Source: IDS-8 sp964424805
Lineage (GTDB): Bacteria > Pseudomonadota > Gammaproteobacteria > Steroidobacterales > Woeseiaceae
Assembly (NCBI GenBank): GCA_964424805.1
Contig: CAYRKH010000004.1
Span: 38,316-102,315 of the forward strand
Length of the DNA: 64,000 nt
Direction of reading: 5' to 3'
Below, piece by piece: positions 36,641 through 45,540 of the stretch (position 1 is the stretch's first letter; each line of letters begins with the position of its first letter). Below the pieces are notes generated by a model that was not told the origin of the DNA, did not search any database, and worked only from the letters and a program-made list of their open reading frames with translations. A program made the translations under genes and the position numbers.

Positions 36641-38623
36641 TTATCTCAGGTAGCGGTCGAACCAGGCCACCATGCGTTCCAGGTAGTCCCGGTCAAAGCG
36701 CTCGTCCCAGTTGCCGTGATGCGCGCCCGGGTAGACGACGAGCTGGGTGTCTATCCCGCGGTAGCGCAAGGACTGGTAGAACAGCTCGGCGTTCAGGATC
36801 GGCACGTTCCAGTCCAGCCGGCCGCCGATGAAGAGCGTCGGCGTCTGGACCTCACCGGCGCGCAGCAGCGGCGAGAGCACGTCGTAGCGGTCCCGGTGCT
36901 CCCACGGCGGACCGAGCTCCCAGTTGTACCAGCGCTGGTAGATGTCGTGGCCGTAGTTGGCGGCGATCAGGCTGTGACCGGCGCCGGACAGCGCGGCCTT
37001 GAAGCGGTCGGTGCGGGTGATGACGACGTTCGTCATGTAGCCGCCGTAGGAATAGCCGGTAACGGCCAGGCGCTCCGGGTCGGCGATGCCCAGCTCGATC
37101 GCGTGATCGACGGCGGCGATCACGTCCGCATAGTCCGTTACCCCCCAGGTGCGGTAGATCGCGTTCACGAACTCCTGGCCGCGGCCGGTCGAGCCGCGCG
37201 GGTTCGGCTGCACGACCACGTAGCCGTTGGCCGCCAGGAACTGCGCGCCGAAATCGTAGCCCCAGGCGAACTGCCCGACGGGACCGCCGTGGATGTCGAG
37301 GACCGTCGGGTAGCGGCGCCCCTTCCTGAAATCCGGGGGCGTCGTGATGAACGCTTCGACGATCGTGCCGTCGCTGCTCTCGAAGCTGACCTTCCGTTTC
37401 TCGCCGAGCTCGAGGGTTGCGAACAGCTCGCGGTTGAGATTCGTCAGGCGCTGCACCTCGCCGCCCTGCAGTCGGTACAGTTCGGCGGCGTCGTTGCCGT
37501 TGCTGGCACGCACGACCACGGCACCCGCCGCGTCGAGGCCGAATCCGGAGATGTTGCGCTCGCCGTCGAGCAGGCGCTCGATCCGCCCGTCGTCCACCCG
37601 GACGCGCGCGAGGTGCTGTCCCCCGTGATTGTCGTAGCGGAAGTAGATCCATTCGCCGTCCTGCGAGAACTCGAACTGCTGCACCCAGCGATCGAGCCCG
37701 GCCGTCAGCAGCCGCGGTTCGCCGCCGCCCGCAGGGACCAGCGTGAGCTGCGTGATGCCGTAGACGCCGTCGACCGCCGAGAGGTAGGCAATCCATTCGC
37801 CGTCCGGGCTCCACTGCGGCTCGCTCTTTACGTAGTCGCTCGCGGTCAGGCGGCGCGCATCGCCCGCTCCGTCCGCGTCGACCACCCAAAGGTCCGTTTC
37901 GTAGCCGGCGTCCGGCTCCTCGGCGCGATTGCTGACGAACACGATTTGTTTACCGTCCGGCGACCAGCCGGCGTCCGATTCGGTATACCGGCCCCGGGTC
38001 ACCTGGGCCAGCTCGCCGGAGGCCATGTCGAGGACGTAGAGATGATCGGACGGACGCCTGGTCAGGTAGCCCTCCCCCGCGTCCTGCTTGAACTGCAGCC
38101 GGTCGATGACGAAGGGCTCCTTGCGCGGCGGCGCTTCGACCGCGTGCGTCTCGCCGCCGGCCCCGGCTTTTTCCTCGTCCGGGTCGTCATACGTCAGGAG
38201 CAGGCGCGTCTCGTCCGGCGAGAACTGCAGCGTCTCCACGCCGCGCGCCACGGTCGTTACCTGCACCGCTTCGCCGAACGTGTCGAGCGGCAGCTTCCAG
38301 GCCTGGCTGCTGCCGGAGCGGTCGGAGAGGAAGTAGAGCGCCTCGCCGTCGCGGCTCCAGTAAGGCTCGGAGGCGCGCGAGGACGCGGTGGTCACGGCGC
38401 GCGGCGCCTCGCCCGACGTGCCGACGACGTAAACCCGGCCTTCGAAAGCAAACGCCGCGTAGCGCCCGTCCGGCGAGACGGCCGGGGTGCCGATGTGGCG
38501 GACCGCGCCGATATCGTCGATGCGGACGCTGCGCTTCTCGGCCGACGTCGCCGACATCGGCAGCGTGAGACAGGCGAAGGCGAGCAGGAAACCCCGCGCA
38601 AGGTCGAGCAACCGTAGCGTCAT
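36641..38623 (-). CDS. S9-family prolyl oligopeptidase-like peptidase, exported
   Basis: 660 residues; signal peptide (to about residue 27, ending SATSA). N-terminal beta-propeller with WSPDG-type repeats (YWSRDGEALYF, GWSPDGKQIVFVSN, QWSPDGEWIAYLS), then the alpha/beta-hydrolase domain with nucleophile GYSYGGYM, catalytic Asp in GGRLDWNVPI and His in YPGAHHGNW. Acyl-aminoacyl-peptidase or DPP-like. ATG 38623 is preceded by GGGGGA about 10 bases upstream. Divergent from the D-aminoacylase gene. 44 bp separate it from the TPR-sulfotransferase on the same strand. Confidence 0.93.
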   Translation of the reverse strand: MTLRLLDLARGFLLAFACLTLPMSATSAEKRSVRIDDIGAVRHIGTPAVSPDGRYAAFAFEGRVYVVGTSGEAPRAVTTASSRASEPYWSRDGEALYFLSDRSGSSQAWKLPLDTFGEAVQVTTVARGVETLQFSPDETRLLLTYDDPDEEKAGAGGETHAVEAPPRKEPFVIDRLQFKQDAGEGYLTRRPSDHLYVLDMASGELAQVTRGRYTESDAGWSPDGKQIVFVSNRAEEPDAGYETDLWVVDADGAGDARRLTASDYVKSEPQWSPDGEWIAYLSAVDGVYGITQLTLVPAGGGEPRLLTAGLDRWVQQFEFSQDGEWIYFRYDNHGGQHLARVRVDDGRIERLLDGERNISGFGLDAAGAVVVRASNGNDAAELYRLQGGEVQRLTNLNRELFATLELGEKRKVSFESSDGTIVEAFITTPPDFRKGRRYPTVLDIHGGPVGQFAWGYDFGAQFLAANGYVVVQPNPRGSTGRGQEFVNAIYRTWGVTDYADVIAAVDHAIELGIADPERLAVTGYSYGGYMTNVVITRTDRFKAALSGAGHSLIAANYGHDIYQRWYNWELGPPWEHRDRYDVLSPLLRAGEVQTPTLFIGGRLDWNVPILNAELFYQSLRYRGIDTQLVVYPGAHHGNWDERFDRDYLERMVAWFDRYLR

Positions 38624-38703
38624 GGTTGTTTATTCCCCCATTCAAGCACTTAACAGAATCTGTAACCGAAGCTAACCCCGTTTCCCCGCCGGAACTACCG
38701 CGG

Positions 38704-38715
38704 TTGCACAATATG
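38704..38715 (-). promoter_or_regulatory. CATATTGTGCAA motif between S9 and D-aminoacylase genes
   Basis: Minus-strand motif 81-92 bp before the S9 peptidase start, inside the 162-bp divergent region with the D-aminoacylase gene. One base differs from the 12-mers at 27945 and 30999. Confidence 0.38.
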
Positions 38716-38785
38716 AATTCATGTGCATCGCGTTATTTTCCGCGTGTTCCAATAAGCGTCCCGTAGCTGCTGGGCCGTTACGAAC

Positions 38786-40339
38786 ATGATGCTGCACCGA
38801 TCGAACGGCCTTGCCGCCGCACTGTTGCTCACGATAGTCGCCGCGGGGTGCAACTCCGGCGAGGCAGTAACACAGGCGGACCCGCCGCCGACGGTGCTGA
38901 TCCAAAACGTCATGATCGTCGACGGTACCGGGGCGCCACCGCGAAAGGGGGACGTGCGCATCGCCGGCGATGTCATCGCCGCGACCGGCAACCTGCAGGC
39001 GCAGGACGGCGACACCGTCTACCCCGGAAACGGCCTCGTGCTCGCTCCCGGATTCATCGACACCCACACTCACGCCGACAGCGACCTGCGCGAGCATCCC
39101 GATGCGCTACCGGTGGTCAGCCAGGGCATCACCACGGTGGTCGCGGGGCAGGACGGGGGCTCCTTCCTGCCCCTTGCCGATTTCTTCGCGAGCCTCGAGG
39201 CTGACCCGGTGGCGGTCAACGTCGCGTCCTACGCCGGGCACAATACGCTGCGCGCCGAAGTCATGGGCGACGATTACGCGCGCCCCGCCACCGCCGAAGA
39301 AGTGGAGGAAATGGCGGAACTGCTCGAGCAGGAGCTCGCGAGCGGCGCGCTCGGGCTCGCGAGCGGCCTCGAGTACGATCCCGGCATCTATTCCGAAACG
39401 TCCGAAGTGCTCACGCTCGCAAAGGTCGCGGCGGCGGCGGGGGGGCGCTACATCAGCCACGTACGCAGCGAGGACCGCTGGTTCGAGGAGGCGCTGGACG
39501 AGATCATCGGGATCGGCCGCGCCACGGGCATGCCGGTGCAGGTGTCGCACATCAAGCTGGCGATGAAGCGCCTCTGGGGCGAAGCGCCGCGCATCCTCGA
39601 AAAGCTCGACCGGGCACGCGCGGAAGGCGTGAACATCACCGCCGACATCTATCCGTACGAGTACTGGCAGTCGAACCTGATGGTGCTGCTGCCGGAGCGC
39701 GACTACACCGATCTCGCGGCAATCCAGGAGGCGCTGGACCAGATCGCGCCGCCGGACGGCCTCTGGATGACGGGATTCGAGCCCGACCCGTCCCTGGTGG
39801 GTAAATCGCTCACCGAGATCGCCGCGATCCGCGGAGTCGAGCCGGCCACGGCATTCATGCAGCTCGCGCGCGCCTCGGAGGAAGAGGAAGCGCGGACGGG
39901 CCACGGCGCGGATTCCATCATCGGCACCAGCATGCGCAAACCCGACATCGAAAAGCTCCTGCTCTGGCCGCATACCAACATCTGCACCGACGGCGGGATC
40001 GTCGACCTGCACCCGCGCGCCCGCGGCGCATTCACCCGCGTACTCGGGCGCTACGTTCGCGAGGAAGGCCTGCTCAGCCTGGAGGAAGCCGTGCACAAGA
40101 TGACCGGGCTCGCGGCGAAGCACATGGGCTTTGCGGATCGCGGCGTCATCCGCGTCGGTGCCAAAGCGGATCTCGTGCTGTTCGACCCGGAGACGGTGAT
40201 CGATCGCGCGACGCCGGAGGAACCCGGGCAGCTCTCGGAAGGTATCCGTACCGTCTGGGTGGCGGGCGAGCCGGTCTTCGAGAACGGCCGCGCCACCGGC
40301 AAGCGGCCCGGCGCCGTCATCCGGCGCGCGGCGCCATGA
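38786..40339 (+). CDS. N-acyl-D-amino-acid deacylase family lipoprotein
   Basis: 517 residues with a lipoprotein signal (lipobox VAAGC, Cys 22). Amidohydrolase fold with FIDTHTHADSDL (metal His pair), GVTTV-like TTVVAGQDG, SGLEYDPGIYSE, ISHVRSE, VSHIKL and late TDGGI elements of D-aminoacylases. These hydrolyse N-acyl-D-amino acids in the envelope. The stop overlaps the next gene's start by 4 bp (ATGA), so the two are coupled. ATG at 38786 is followed at once by a second ATG (38789). Confidence 0.9.
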   Translation: MMLHRSNGLAAALLLTIVAAGCNSGEAVTQADPPPTVLIQNVMIVDGTGAPPRKGDVRIAGDVIAATGNLQAQDGDTVYPGNGLVLAPGFIDTHTHADSDLREHPDALPVVSQGITTVVAGQDGGSFLPLADFFASLEADPVAVNVASYAGHNTLRAEVMGDDYARPATAEEVEEMAELLEQELASGALGLASGLEYDPGIYSETSEVLTLAKVAAAAGGRYISHVRSEDRWFEEALDEIIGIGRATGMPVQVSHIKLAMKRLWGEAPRILEKLDRARAEGVNITADIYPYEYWQSNLMVLLPERDYTDLAAIQEALDQIAPPDGLWMTGFEPDPSLVGKSLTEIAAIRGVEPATAFMQLARASEEEEARTGHGADSIIGTSMRKPDIEKLLLWPHTNICTDGGIVDLHPRARGAFTRVLGRYVREEGLLSLEEAVHKMTGLAAKHMGFADRGVIRVGAKADLVLFDPETVIDRATPEEPGQLSEGIRTVWVAGEPVFENGRATGKRPGAVIRRAAP

Positions 40340-41349
40340 TACCGCTGGAAATCCGGACGCCGTACCTGGTCTTCCTCGGCGGCACGACGAGCGCAACCGA
40401 CGCCAAGACCGGCTTCGGGCTCGTGCACTGGCGGCCCGAGACCTGCATCGGCCAGCTCCGCTATCCCGGCTGCCCGGTCGACCTCGGATTGCCGGAGATG
40501 CTGCCGGCGGAAGCGAAAGCCGCGGGAGCCGCCAGCCTCGTCGTCGGCGTTGCGCCCAGCGGAGGCGCCCTGCAGTCGGCGTGGCTCGCAACCTTCGTCG
40601 ATGCGATGCGCGCGGGACTCGACATCGTGAGCGGCATGCACACGCGCCTCGGCGCGCACGAGAGCCTCGTCCGGGTCGCGCGCGACACCGGGCGAAGACT
40701 GGTCGACGTGCGCCAGCCGCCGGACGGTATTCCCGTCGGCACCGGCCGCCGGCGTCCGGGCCGGCGCGTGCTCACGGTCGGCACGGATTGCGCCGTCGGC
40801 AAGAAATACACGTCCCTCGCGCTGCATCGCGAGCTGGCCGCCCGCAACGTGCCGGCGACCTTCAGGGCCACGGGACAAACGGGCATCCTCATCGCGGGCG
40901 GCGGTATCCCGATGGACGCGGTCGTGTCCGATTTCCTCTCGGGCGCGGCGGAGCTGCTGTCACCCGACAACGCGCCCGGCCACTGGGACGTGATCGAAGG
41001 CCAGGGCTCGCTGCTGCACCCGGCCTACGCCGCCGTCACGCTCGGCCTGGTGCACGGTTCGCAGCCGGACGCGCTCGTGCTGTGCCACGACGCGACCCGC
41101 GCGGCGATCGAGGGCTTCGACGGGTTTCCGATTCCACCGCTCACTTACTATATGGATCGCTACCAGGAAATCGCGCTGCTGACCAACCCGGACGTGCGCG
41201 TGGTCGGCATCAGCCTCAATACCGCCGGGCTGCCGCCCGACGCCCGCGCCCGCGCGCTCGCCGACGCAGAGGAGCAGACGGGTCTTCCCGCGGTCGATCC
41301 CATCGCCACCGGCGTCGCCCCGCTGGTAGACGCACTCCTCGCCGCGTAG
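40336..41349 (+). CDS. DgcN-like DUF1611 P-loop protein
   Basis: 337 residues. N-terminal Rossmann-like part (GGTTSATDAKTGFGLVHW), P-loop GTDCAVGKKYTSLAL in the C-terminal half, GQTGILIAGGG and EGQGSLLHPAYAAVTLGL. This matches DUF1611, the family containing DgcN, a D-glutamate N-acetyltransferase that works with DgcA. Here it is translationally coupled to an N-acyl-D-amino acid deacylase instead, suggesting a D-amino-acid route; DgcA is not in the window. Ends in a TAG supplied by a REP. Confidence 0.85.
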   Translation: MIPLEIRTPYLVFLGGTTSATDAKTGFGLVHWRPETCIGQLRYPGCPVDLGLPEMLPAEAKAAGAASLVVGVAPSGGALQSAWLATFVDAMRAGLDIVSGMHTRLGAHESLVRVARDTGRRLVDVRQPPDGIPVGTGRRRPGRRVLTVGTDCAVGKKYTSLALHRELAARNVPATFRATGQTGILIAGGGIPMDAVVSDFLSGAAELLSPDNAPGHWDVIEGQGSLLHPAYAAVTLGLVHGSQPDALVLCHDATRAAIEGFDGFPIPPLTYYMDRYQEIALLTNPDVRVVGISLNTAGLPPDARARALADAEEQTGLPAVDPIATGVAPLVDALLAA

Positions 41350-41372
41350 GAGCGCGCATTGCGCGCTCCTAC
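41346..41372. repeat. compact REP palindrome
   Basis: A forward and a reverse head fused: GTAGGAGCGCGC, AT, then TGCGCGCTCCTAC, a 27-bp nearly perfect inverted repeat. It gives TAG 41347-41349 to the DgcN-like gene and lies 25 bp before the outer-membrane protein gene stop on the other strand. Confidence 0.92.
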
Positions 41373-41396
41373 AGGTACGGTTCCACAGGTGCGGGT

Positions 41397-42053
41397 TCAG
41401 AAGCGGAACACCACGCCCAGCGACGCCTGGAGCTGCCAGTACATGTCGCTGTCGGTGGCGATAGCGCAGAGATTGTCCTCCTGGCCCGTCTCGCAGAAGA
41501 GCTCCGAGTCCGAGCGCAGGAACGTGCCCAGCAGCCGGCTCTCGAGGCGGACGCCGAGCCGCTCGGACGCGGCGAACTGCCAGCCGGCACCGATGCCGAA
41601 CGAGAAGAAGTTCTCCGAATCGAAGCTCAAGGGATCGGGGTCGAAGCGCGTCACGCCGACGCCCGCTGCGAGAAACGGCCGCGCGCGCTCGCCGGCCGCG
41701 ACGTAAGTGCCGCCGACGTGCAGGTACTGCACGTCGAGATCGACGGTGCCCGCCTGAGCCATCAACCCGGGCAGCGCTTCTACCCGGGCCTCGCTCTGCT
41801 GCCGCGCGTAAAACACTTCCCACTGCGTCCTGGCGGAGTGCCGCAGGTTGAAGACGAGGCCCCAGTGGGCCGCGTCATCGACATCGACCGACGCGGTCGC
41901 GGCCGCGTCCTCGAACTCGCCGCCGAAGGTGTAGCCCCCGACCGGTGTGACCGAAAAAAGTGGAATATCCGCGGGATCGGCGGCCGCCGCAGCGGACGCG
42001 GCCAGCGCGATGATCGCAACAGCTACCGTGGGGACATCGTGTCGTTTTCGCAT
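41397..42053 (-). CDS. outer-membrane beta-barrel protein
   Basis: 218 residues; signal peptide 1-24 (IALAASAAAA). Alternating beta-strands ending in the aromatic terminus GVVFRF, as in OmpW/OmpX-like 8-stranded barrels. The extracellular loop contains two Cys (FCETGQEDNLCAI) that may form a disulphide. Function unknown. AAGGAG lies about 8 bases before ATG 42053. It follows dapF at 22 bp, the reverse of functional expectation, so the two are probably transcribed together by accident of gene order or for envelope upkeep. Confidence 0.85.
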   Translation of the reverse strand: MRKRHDVPTVAVAIIALAASAAAAADPADIPLFSVTPVGGYTFGGEFEDAAATASVDVDDAAHWGLVFNLRHSARTQWEVFYARQQSEARVEALPGLMAQAGTVDLDVQYLHVGGTYVAAGERARPFLAAGVGVTRFDPDPLSFDSENFFSFGIGAGWQFAASERLGVRLESRLLGTFLRSDSELFCETGQEDNLCAIATDSDMYWQLQASLGVVFRF

Positions 42054-42075
42054 TCCCTTGCTCCTTGTCCGAACA

Positions 42076-42945
42076 TCAAGGCGGCAGGTTGCCGCTGAAA
42101 CAGAACGCCACCGGTCCCGTCATGACCGCCGAGCCGTCCTCGAGGATTTCAATCGACAGCTCGCCGCCCGGCAGCTCCACCGCAAGCTTGCGGCAATCCG
42201 TCAAGCCGCGCCAGAGCGCCGCGAACGCCGCGGCGCAGGCGCCGCTGCCGCAGGCCCTCGTCAACCCGGCGCCGCGCTCGTAAACCCGCAGCCGCAGCCG
42301 GTCCTCGCCCCGGAGCTCCGCCGCCCCGACGTTCACCTGCCGCGGAAACAGCGGATGCTCCTGGACCGCCGGCGCGAGCGCCAGCAAGTCGATCGCCTCC
42401 AGGTCATCGACGAAGAAAACCGCGTGCGGATTCCCGATGGAAAGCACCGCCGCATCCTGCAACGCCCCGGCCCCGACGTCGACATGACGGGTATCCCGCT
42501 CCTCCGCCAGGGGCACGTCGCGCCAGTCCGTGCTGATACGCCCCATGCTGACGCTCACCTGCTCCGGCCCGGCACGCCGGCACGCGAGCGTGCCGGCGAG
42601 GGACCGCAGCACGACCTCATCCGTCCCGGCTTCCTCCAGCAGCAGCCACGCCACGCACCGCGTGGCATTCCCGCAAGCCTCGGCCTCCGTCCCGTCTCCG
42701 TTCCAGAACCTGACGAACGCCGCCTCACCCACTCCGCGAGCCGCCTCGACGCTGACAAGCTGGTCCGCGCCCACGCCGACCTCCACGTCGCAGATCTGCC
42801 TGATCGCCTCGACGTCGGGCGCAAACGCCTCCTCACGCGCATCCACGATCACGAAATGGTTCCGCAACCCGTGCATCTTCAAGAACGGCCGCCCACCCCC
42901 GACGGTATAGGGCCAGGGTTTGCGGCCACGCCCTTCTCCCGGCAT
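42076..42945 (-). CDS. dapF: diaminopimelate epimerase
   Basis: 289 residues. The two catalytic Cys are C91 in EACGNATRC and C232 in TRACGSGACAA, both in their canonical contexts; GADQL, FWNGDGTEAEA and GNPHAV also match. It interconverts LL- and meso-diaminopimelate for peptidoglycan and lysine. The N-terminal motif reads FLKMHGLRNHFVIVD instead of the usual MHGLGNDF, so the G-N-D turn is changed although the Asn is retained. ATG 42945 was chosen because GAGGG lies 8 bases upstream; the inner ATG (MHGL) is the alternative. Confidence 0.9.
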   Translation of the reverse strand: MPGEGRGRKPWPYTVGGGRPFLKMHGLRNHFVIVDAREEAFAPDVEAIRQICDVEVGVGADQLVSVEAARGVGEAAFVRFWNGDGTEAEACGNATRCVAWLLLEEAGTDEVVLRSLAGTLACRRAGPEQVSVSMGRISTDWRDVPLAEERDTRHVDVGAGALQDAAVLSIGNPHAVFFVDDLEAIDLLALAPAVQEHPLFPRQVNVGAAELRGEDRLRLRVYERGAGLTRACGSGACAAAFAALWRGLTDCRKLAVELPGGELSIEILEDGSAVMTGPVAFCFSGNLPP

Positions 42946-43017
42946 GCTAAAAGCCCTCGAAACGGCAGGAACAGCAAACCACGATTGTAGCCGCCATCGC
43001 CATGCGTGACACGGCCT

Positions 43018-43114
43018 GTAGGAGCGCGCATCGCGCGCGACGCCCGTATGCGCGGAATCAACCACCGGCCCGCTTTCATGCCGAGGCGGCATCGCGCGCA
43101 ATGCGCGCTCCCAC
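43018..43114. repeat. REPIN between dapF and S9 peptidase genes
   Basis: Forward copy 43018-43047 and reverse copy 43088-43114 with a 40-bp spacer, in the divergent region between dapF and the next gene; no coding end is touched. Confidence 0.88.
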
Positions 43115-43142
43115 ATCACCACCATCAACAACAGGAACGATC

Positions 43143-45182
43143 ATGCAGTCACTCCGCAGTCTCCTCCTGACCGCCGTCCCGGCTTTACTGCTCGCGACCG
43201 GTGCCGTGGCCCAGGAACGCTTCTCCGCCCTGGACGTGTTCGAGCTCGAATACGCCTCCGACCCCCGGATCTCCCCGGACGCCAGCCAGGTCGTCTACGT
43301 TCGCCGCAGCAACGACATCATGACCGACCGAACCCGCGGCAATCTCTGGATCGCCGCCGCCGACGGCAGCAGCCACCGCCCCCTGCTTTCGGGTGAACAC
43401 AACTACTCGTCCCCGCGCTGGTCACCCGACGGTACCCGCATCGCCTACGCCTCGAACGCCGGGGGAAGCCAACAGCTCTACGTGCGCTGGATGGATACGG
43501 GCCAGACGGCGCTGGTCACCAACCTGCAGCACTCACCGCAGGACGTTGCGTGGTCGCCGGACGGCAGCTGGCTCGCGTTCAGCATGCTGGTGCCGTCGGA
43601 CACGGAGCCGCTGGCGCAGATGCCGGAAAAACCGGAAGGCGCCGAGTGGGCGAAACCGGTGAAAGTGATCGAGCAGACCTACTACCGCGCCGACGGCGAA
43701 GGCTACCTGGAGCCGGGCTTCTCGCACATCTTCGTCGTGCCATCGACCGGCGGCACGCCGCGCCAGGTGACCCAAGGCGACTACAACCACGGCGGCAGCT
43801 TGTCGTGGATGCCGGACAGCAAGCGAATCGTGTTCTCCGCCAACCGCAGCGAAGACTGGCGCCTGGACCCGCAGGAATCGGACGTTTTCGTGGTGGAGAT
43901 CGAGAGCGGCCGGCTCTCGCAGCTTACTGAACGCGACGGCCCCGACGCATCGCCTGTCGTGTCTCCGGACGGCCGCCGTATCGCCTACATCGGCTTCGAC
44001 GAGCACAAGCGCGGCTACGAGAACGCGATCCTGTACGTCATGAACAGCGACGGCTCGAACGTGCGCGCGCTGACCTCGGACCTGGACCGCTCGGTGAGCA
44101 GTCCCGCGTGGCTCGGCAACGGGAGAGGCATTTTCGTGTCGTACGACGACCACGGCATGGGCCGGCTGGCTTACGTGACGCTGGACGGCGAGATCTCCGC
44201 CTTCGAGCACAGCGTGAGCGGCGAATCGCTGGGCCGGCCGTACACGAGCGGCAGCTTCAGCGTGTCGGAAAACGGCACGTATGCGTTCACGTACGGCACC
44301 GCGCTGCGTCCGGCCGACGTCGCGGTATCGCGGAACGGCCGCGACGCGCGGCAACTGACGGCACTGAACGAGGACCTGCTCGGCCAACGCGACCTGGCAC
44401 GCGTCGAGGCGGTCACCTGGGAATCGGCGCATGACGGGCTGCCGATCGAAGGCTGGATCGCCTACCCGCCGGGTTACGAGCAGGGCAAGCGTTACCCGCT
44501 CATCCTCGAGATCCACGGCGGACCCTACGCGGCCTACGGCCCGAACTTCTCCGCGGAAATCCAGCGCTACGCCGCCGAAGGTTTCGTGGTGCTGTACGCC
44601 AACCCGCGCGGCAGCACGAGCTACGGGGCGGATTTCGCGCACGAGATCCAGTACGCCTATCCCGGCCACGACTACGATGACCTAATGTCGGGCGTGGATT
44701 ACGTGATCGAGCGCGGCATCGCCGATCCCGAGCGCCTGTTCGTCACCGGCGGCTCCGGGGGCGGCGTGCTGAGCGCGTGGATCGTCGGCAAGACCGACCG
44801 GTTCCGTGCCGCGGTCGTCGCGAAACCCGTCATCAACTGGCTGAGCTTCGTACTCACCGCCGACATGTACCCGTTCTTCCGCATGGCCTGGTTCTCCGAG
44901 GACCCATGGGTGGCGCCGGAGCAGTACTGGGAACTCTCGCCGCTCTCGCTGGTGGGCAACGTGACGACGCCGACCGCGCTCATGACCGGCGAGGAAGACT
45001 ATCGCACGCCGATCTCGGAATCGGAGCAGTTCTACCAGGCGTTGAAACTGCGGCAGGTCGACACCGCGCTCATCCGCGTGCCGGGTGCCTCGCACGACAT
45101 TGCCGGCCGGCCGTCGAGCCTGGTCGCCAAGACGGACAACATCATGGCGTGGTTCCGCCGCTACGACTCGAAGGCGCCGTAG
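43143..45182 (+). CDS. S9-family peptidase (DPP/prolyl oligopeptidase-like), exported
   Basis: 679 residues; signal peptide (LLLATGAVAQ). N-terminal propeller with RWSPDGTRIAYAS, AWSPDGSWLAFSM and SWMPDSKRIVFSANR; C-terminal hydrolase domain has GGPYAAYGPNFS, NPRGSTSYG and the nucleophile in VTGGSGGGVLSAW. Asp lies in TGEEDYRTP and His in VPGASHDI. Probably cleaves peptides from the N-terminus in the periplasm. ATG 43143 has AGGA 7 bases upstream. Its stop is 11 bp before a REP head. Confidence 0.93.
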   Translation: MQSLRSLLLTAVPALLLATGAVAQERFSALDVFELEYASDPRISPDASQVVYVRRSNDIMTDRTRGNLWIAAADGSSHRPLLSGEHNYSSPRWSPDGTRIAYASNAGGSQQLYVRWMDTGQTALVTNLQHSPQDVAWSPDGSWLAFSMLVPSDTEPLAQMPEKPEGAEWAKPVKVIEQTYYRADGEGYLEPGFSHIFVVPSTGGTPRQVTQGDYNHGGSLSWMPDSKRIVFSANRSEDWRLDPQESDVFVVEIESGRLSQLTERDGPDASPVVSPDGRRIAYIGFDEHKRGYENAILYVMNSDGSNVRALTSDLDRSVSSPAWLGNGRGIFVSYDDHGMGRLAYVTLDGEISAFEHSVSGESLGRPYTSGSFSVSENGTYAFTYGTALRPADVAVSRNGRDARQLTALNEDLLGQRDLARVEAVTWESAHDGLPIEGWIAYPPGYEQGKRYPLILEIHGGPYAAYGPNFSAEIQRYAAEGFVVLYANPRGSTSYGADFAHEIQYAYPGHDYDDLMSGVDYVIERGIADPERLFVTGGSGGGVLSAWIVGKTDRFRAAVVAKPVINWLSFVLTADMYPFFRMAWFSEDPWVAPEQYWELSPLSLVGNVTTPTALMTGEEDYRTPISESEQFYQALKLRQVDTALIRVPGASHDIAGRPSSLVAKTDNIMAWFRRYDSKAP

Positions 45183-45193
45183 CGTCCACCAAT

Positions 45194-45318
45194 GTAGGAG
45201 CGCGCATCGCGCCCGGAGGCCCACCCCACCCCCGGGGGCCACGCGCCCCCAGAGCGCGCCAGCANNNNNNNNNNCCATACGCCCTCCGGGTGCCATCGCG
45301 CGAACGCCGCGCTCCTAC
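45194..45318. repeat. REP copies around a 10-base gap
   Basis: Forward head at 45194-45212 (degenerate after GCGCGC) and reverse copy ending at 45318 flank unsequenced bases (45265-45274). After it, to 45540, I see only the leader of the next receptor gene. Confidence 0.7.
45265..45274. other. assembly gap (10 N)
   Basis: Ten ambiguous bases inside a REP spacer; the gap length is a placeholder. Confidence 0.99.
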
Positions 45319-45540
45319 ATGGCGAGAGCGGTCTTGCAAGCACGGCACAGCGGTCACCATGGCGCCGCGCTCCGGCGTTTTTCGACAAATGCATGTCGTT
45401 TTCCTACAATAAGCCATTCCCAATTGCCGCGACGATAGGTTGGTGTGGTCCGCGACCACGCCCTGCACCTGATTTCGCGGCGCCTATGTTCTGTCGGGCA
45501 GTCGCTTCGGCACGGGCAAAAACAAGCAAAGGGGGGGCAC

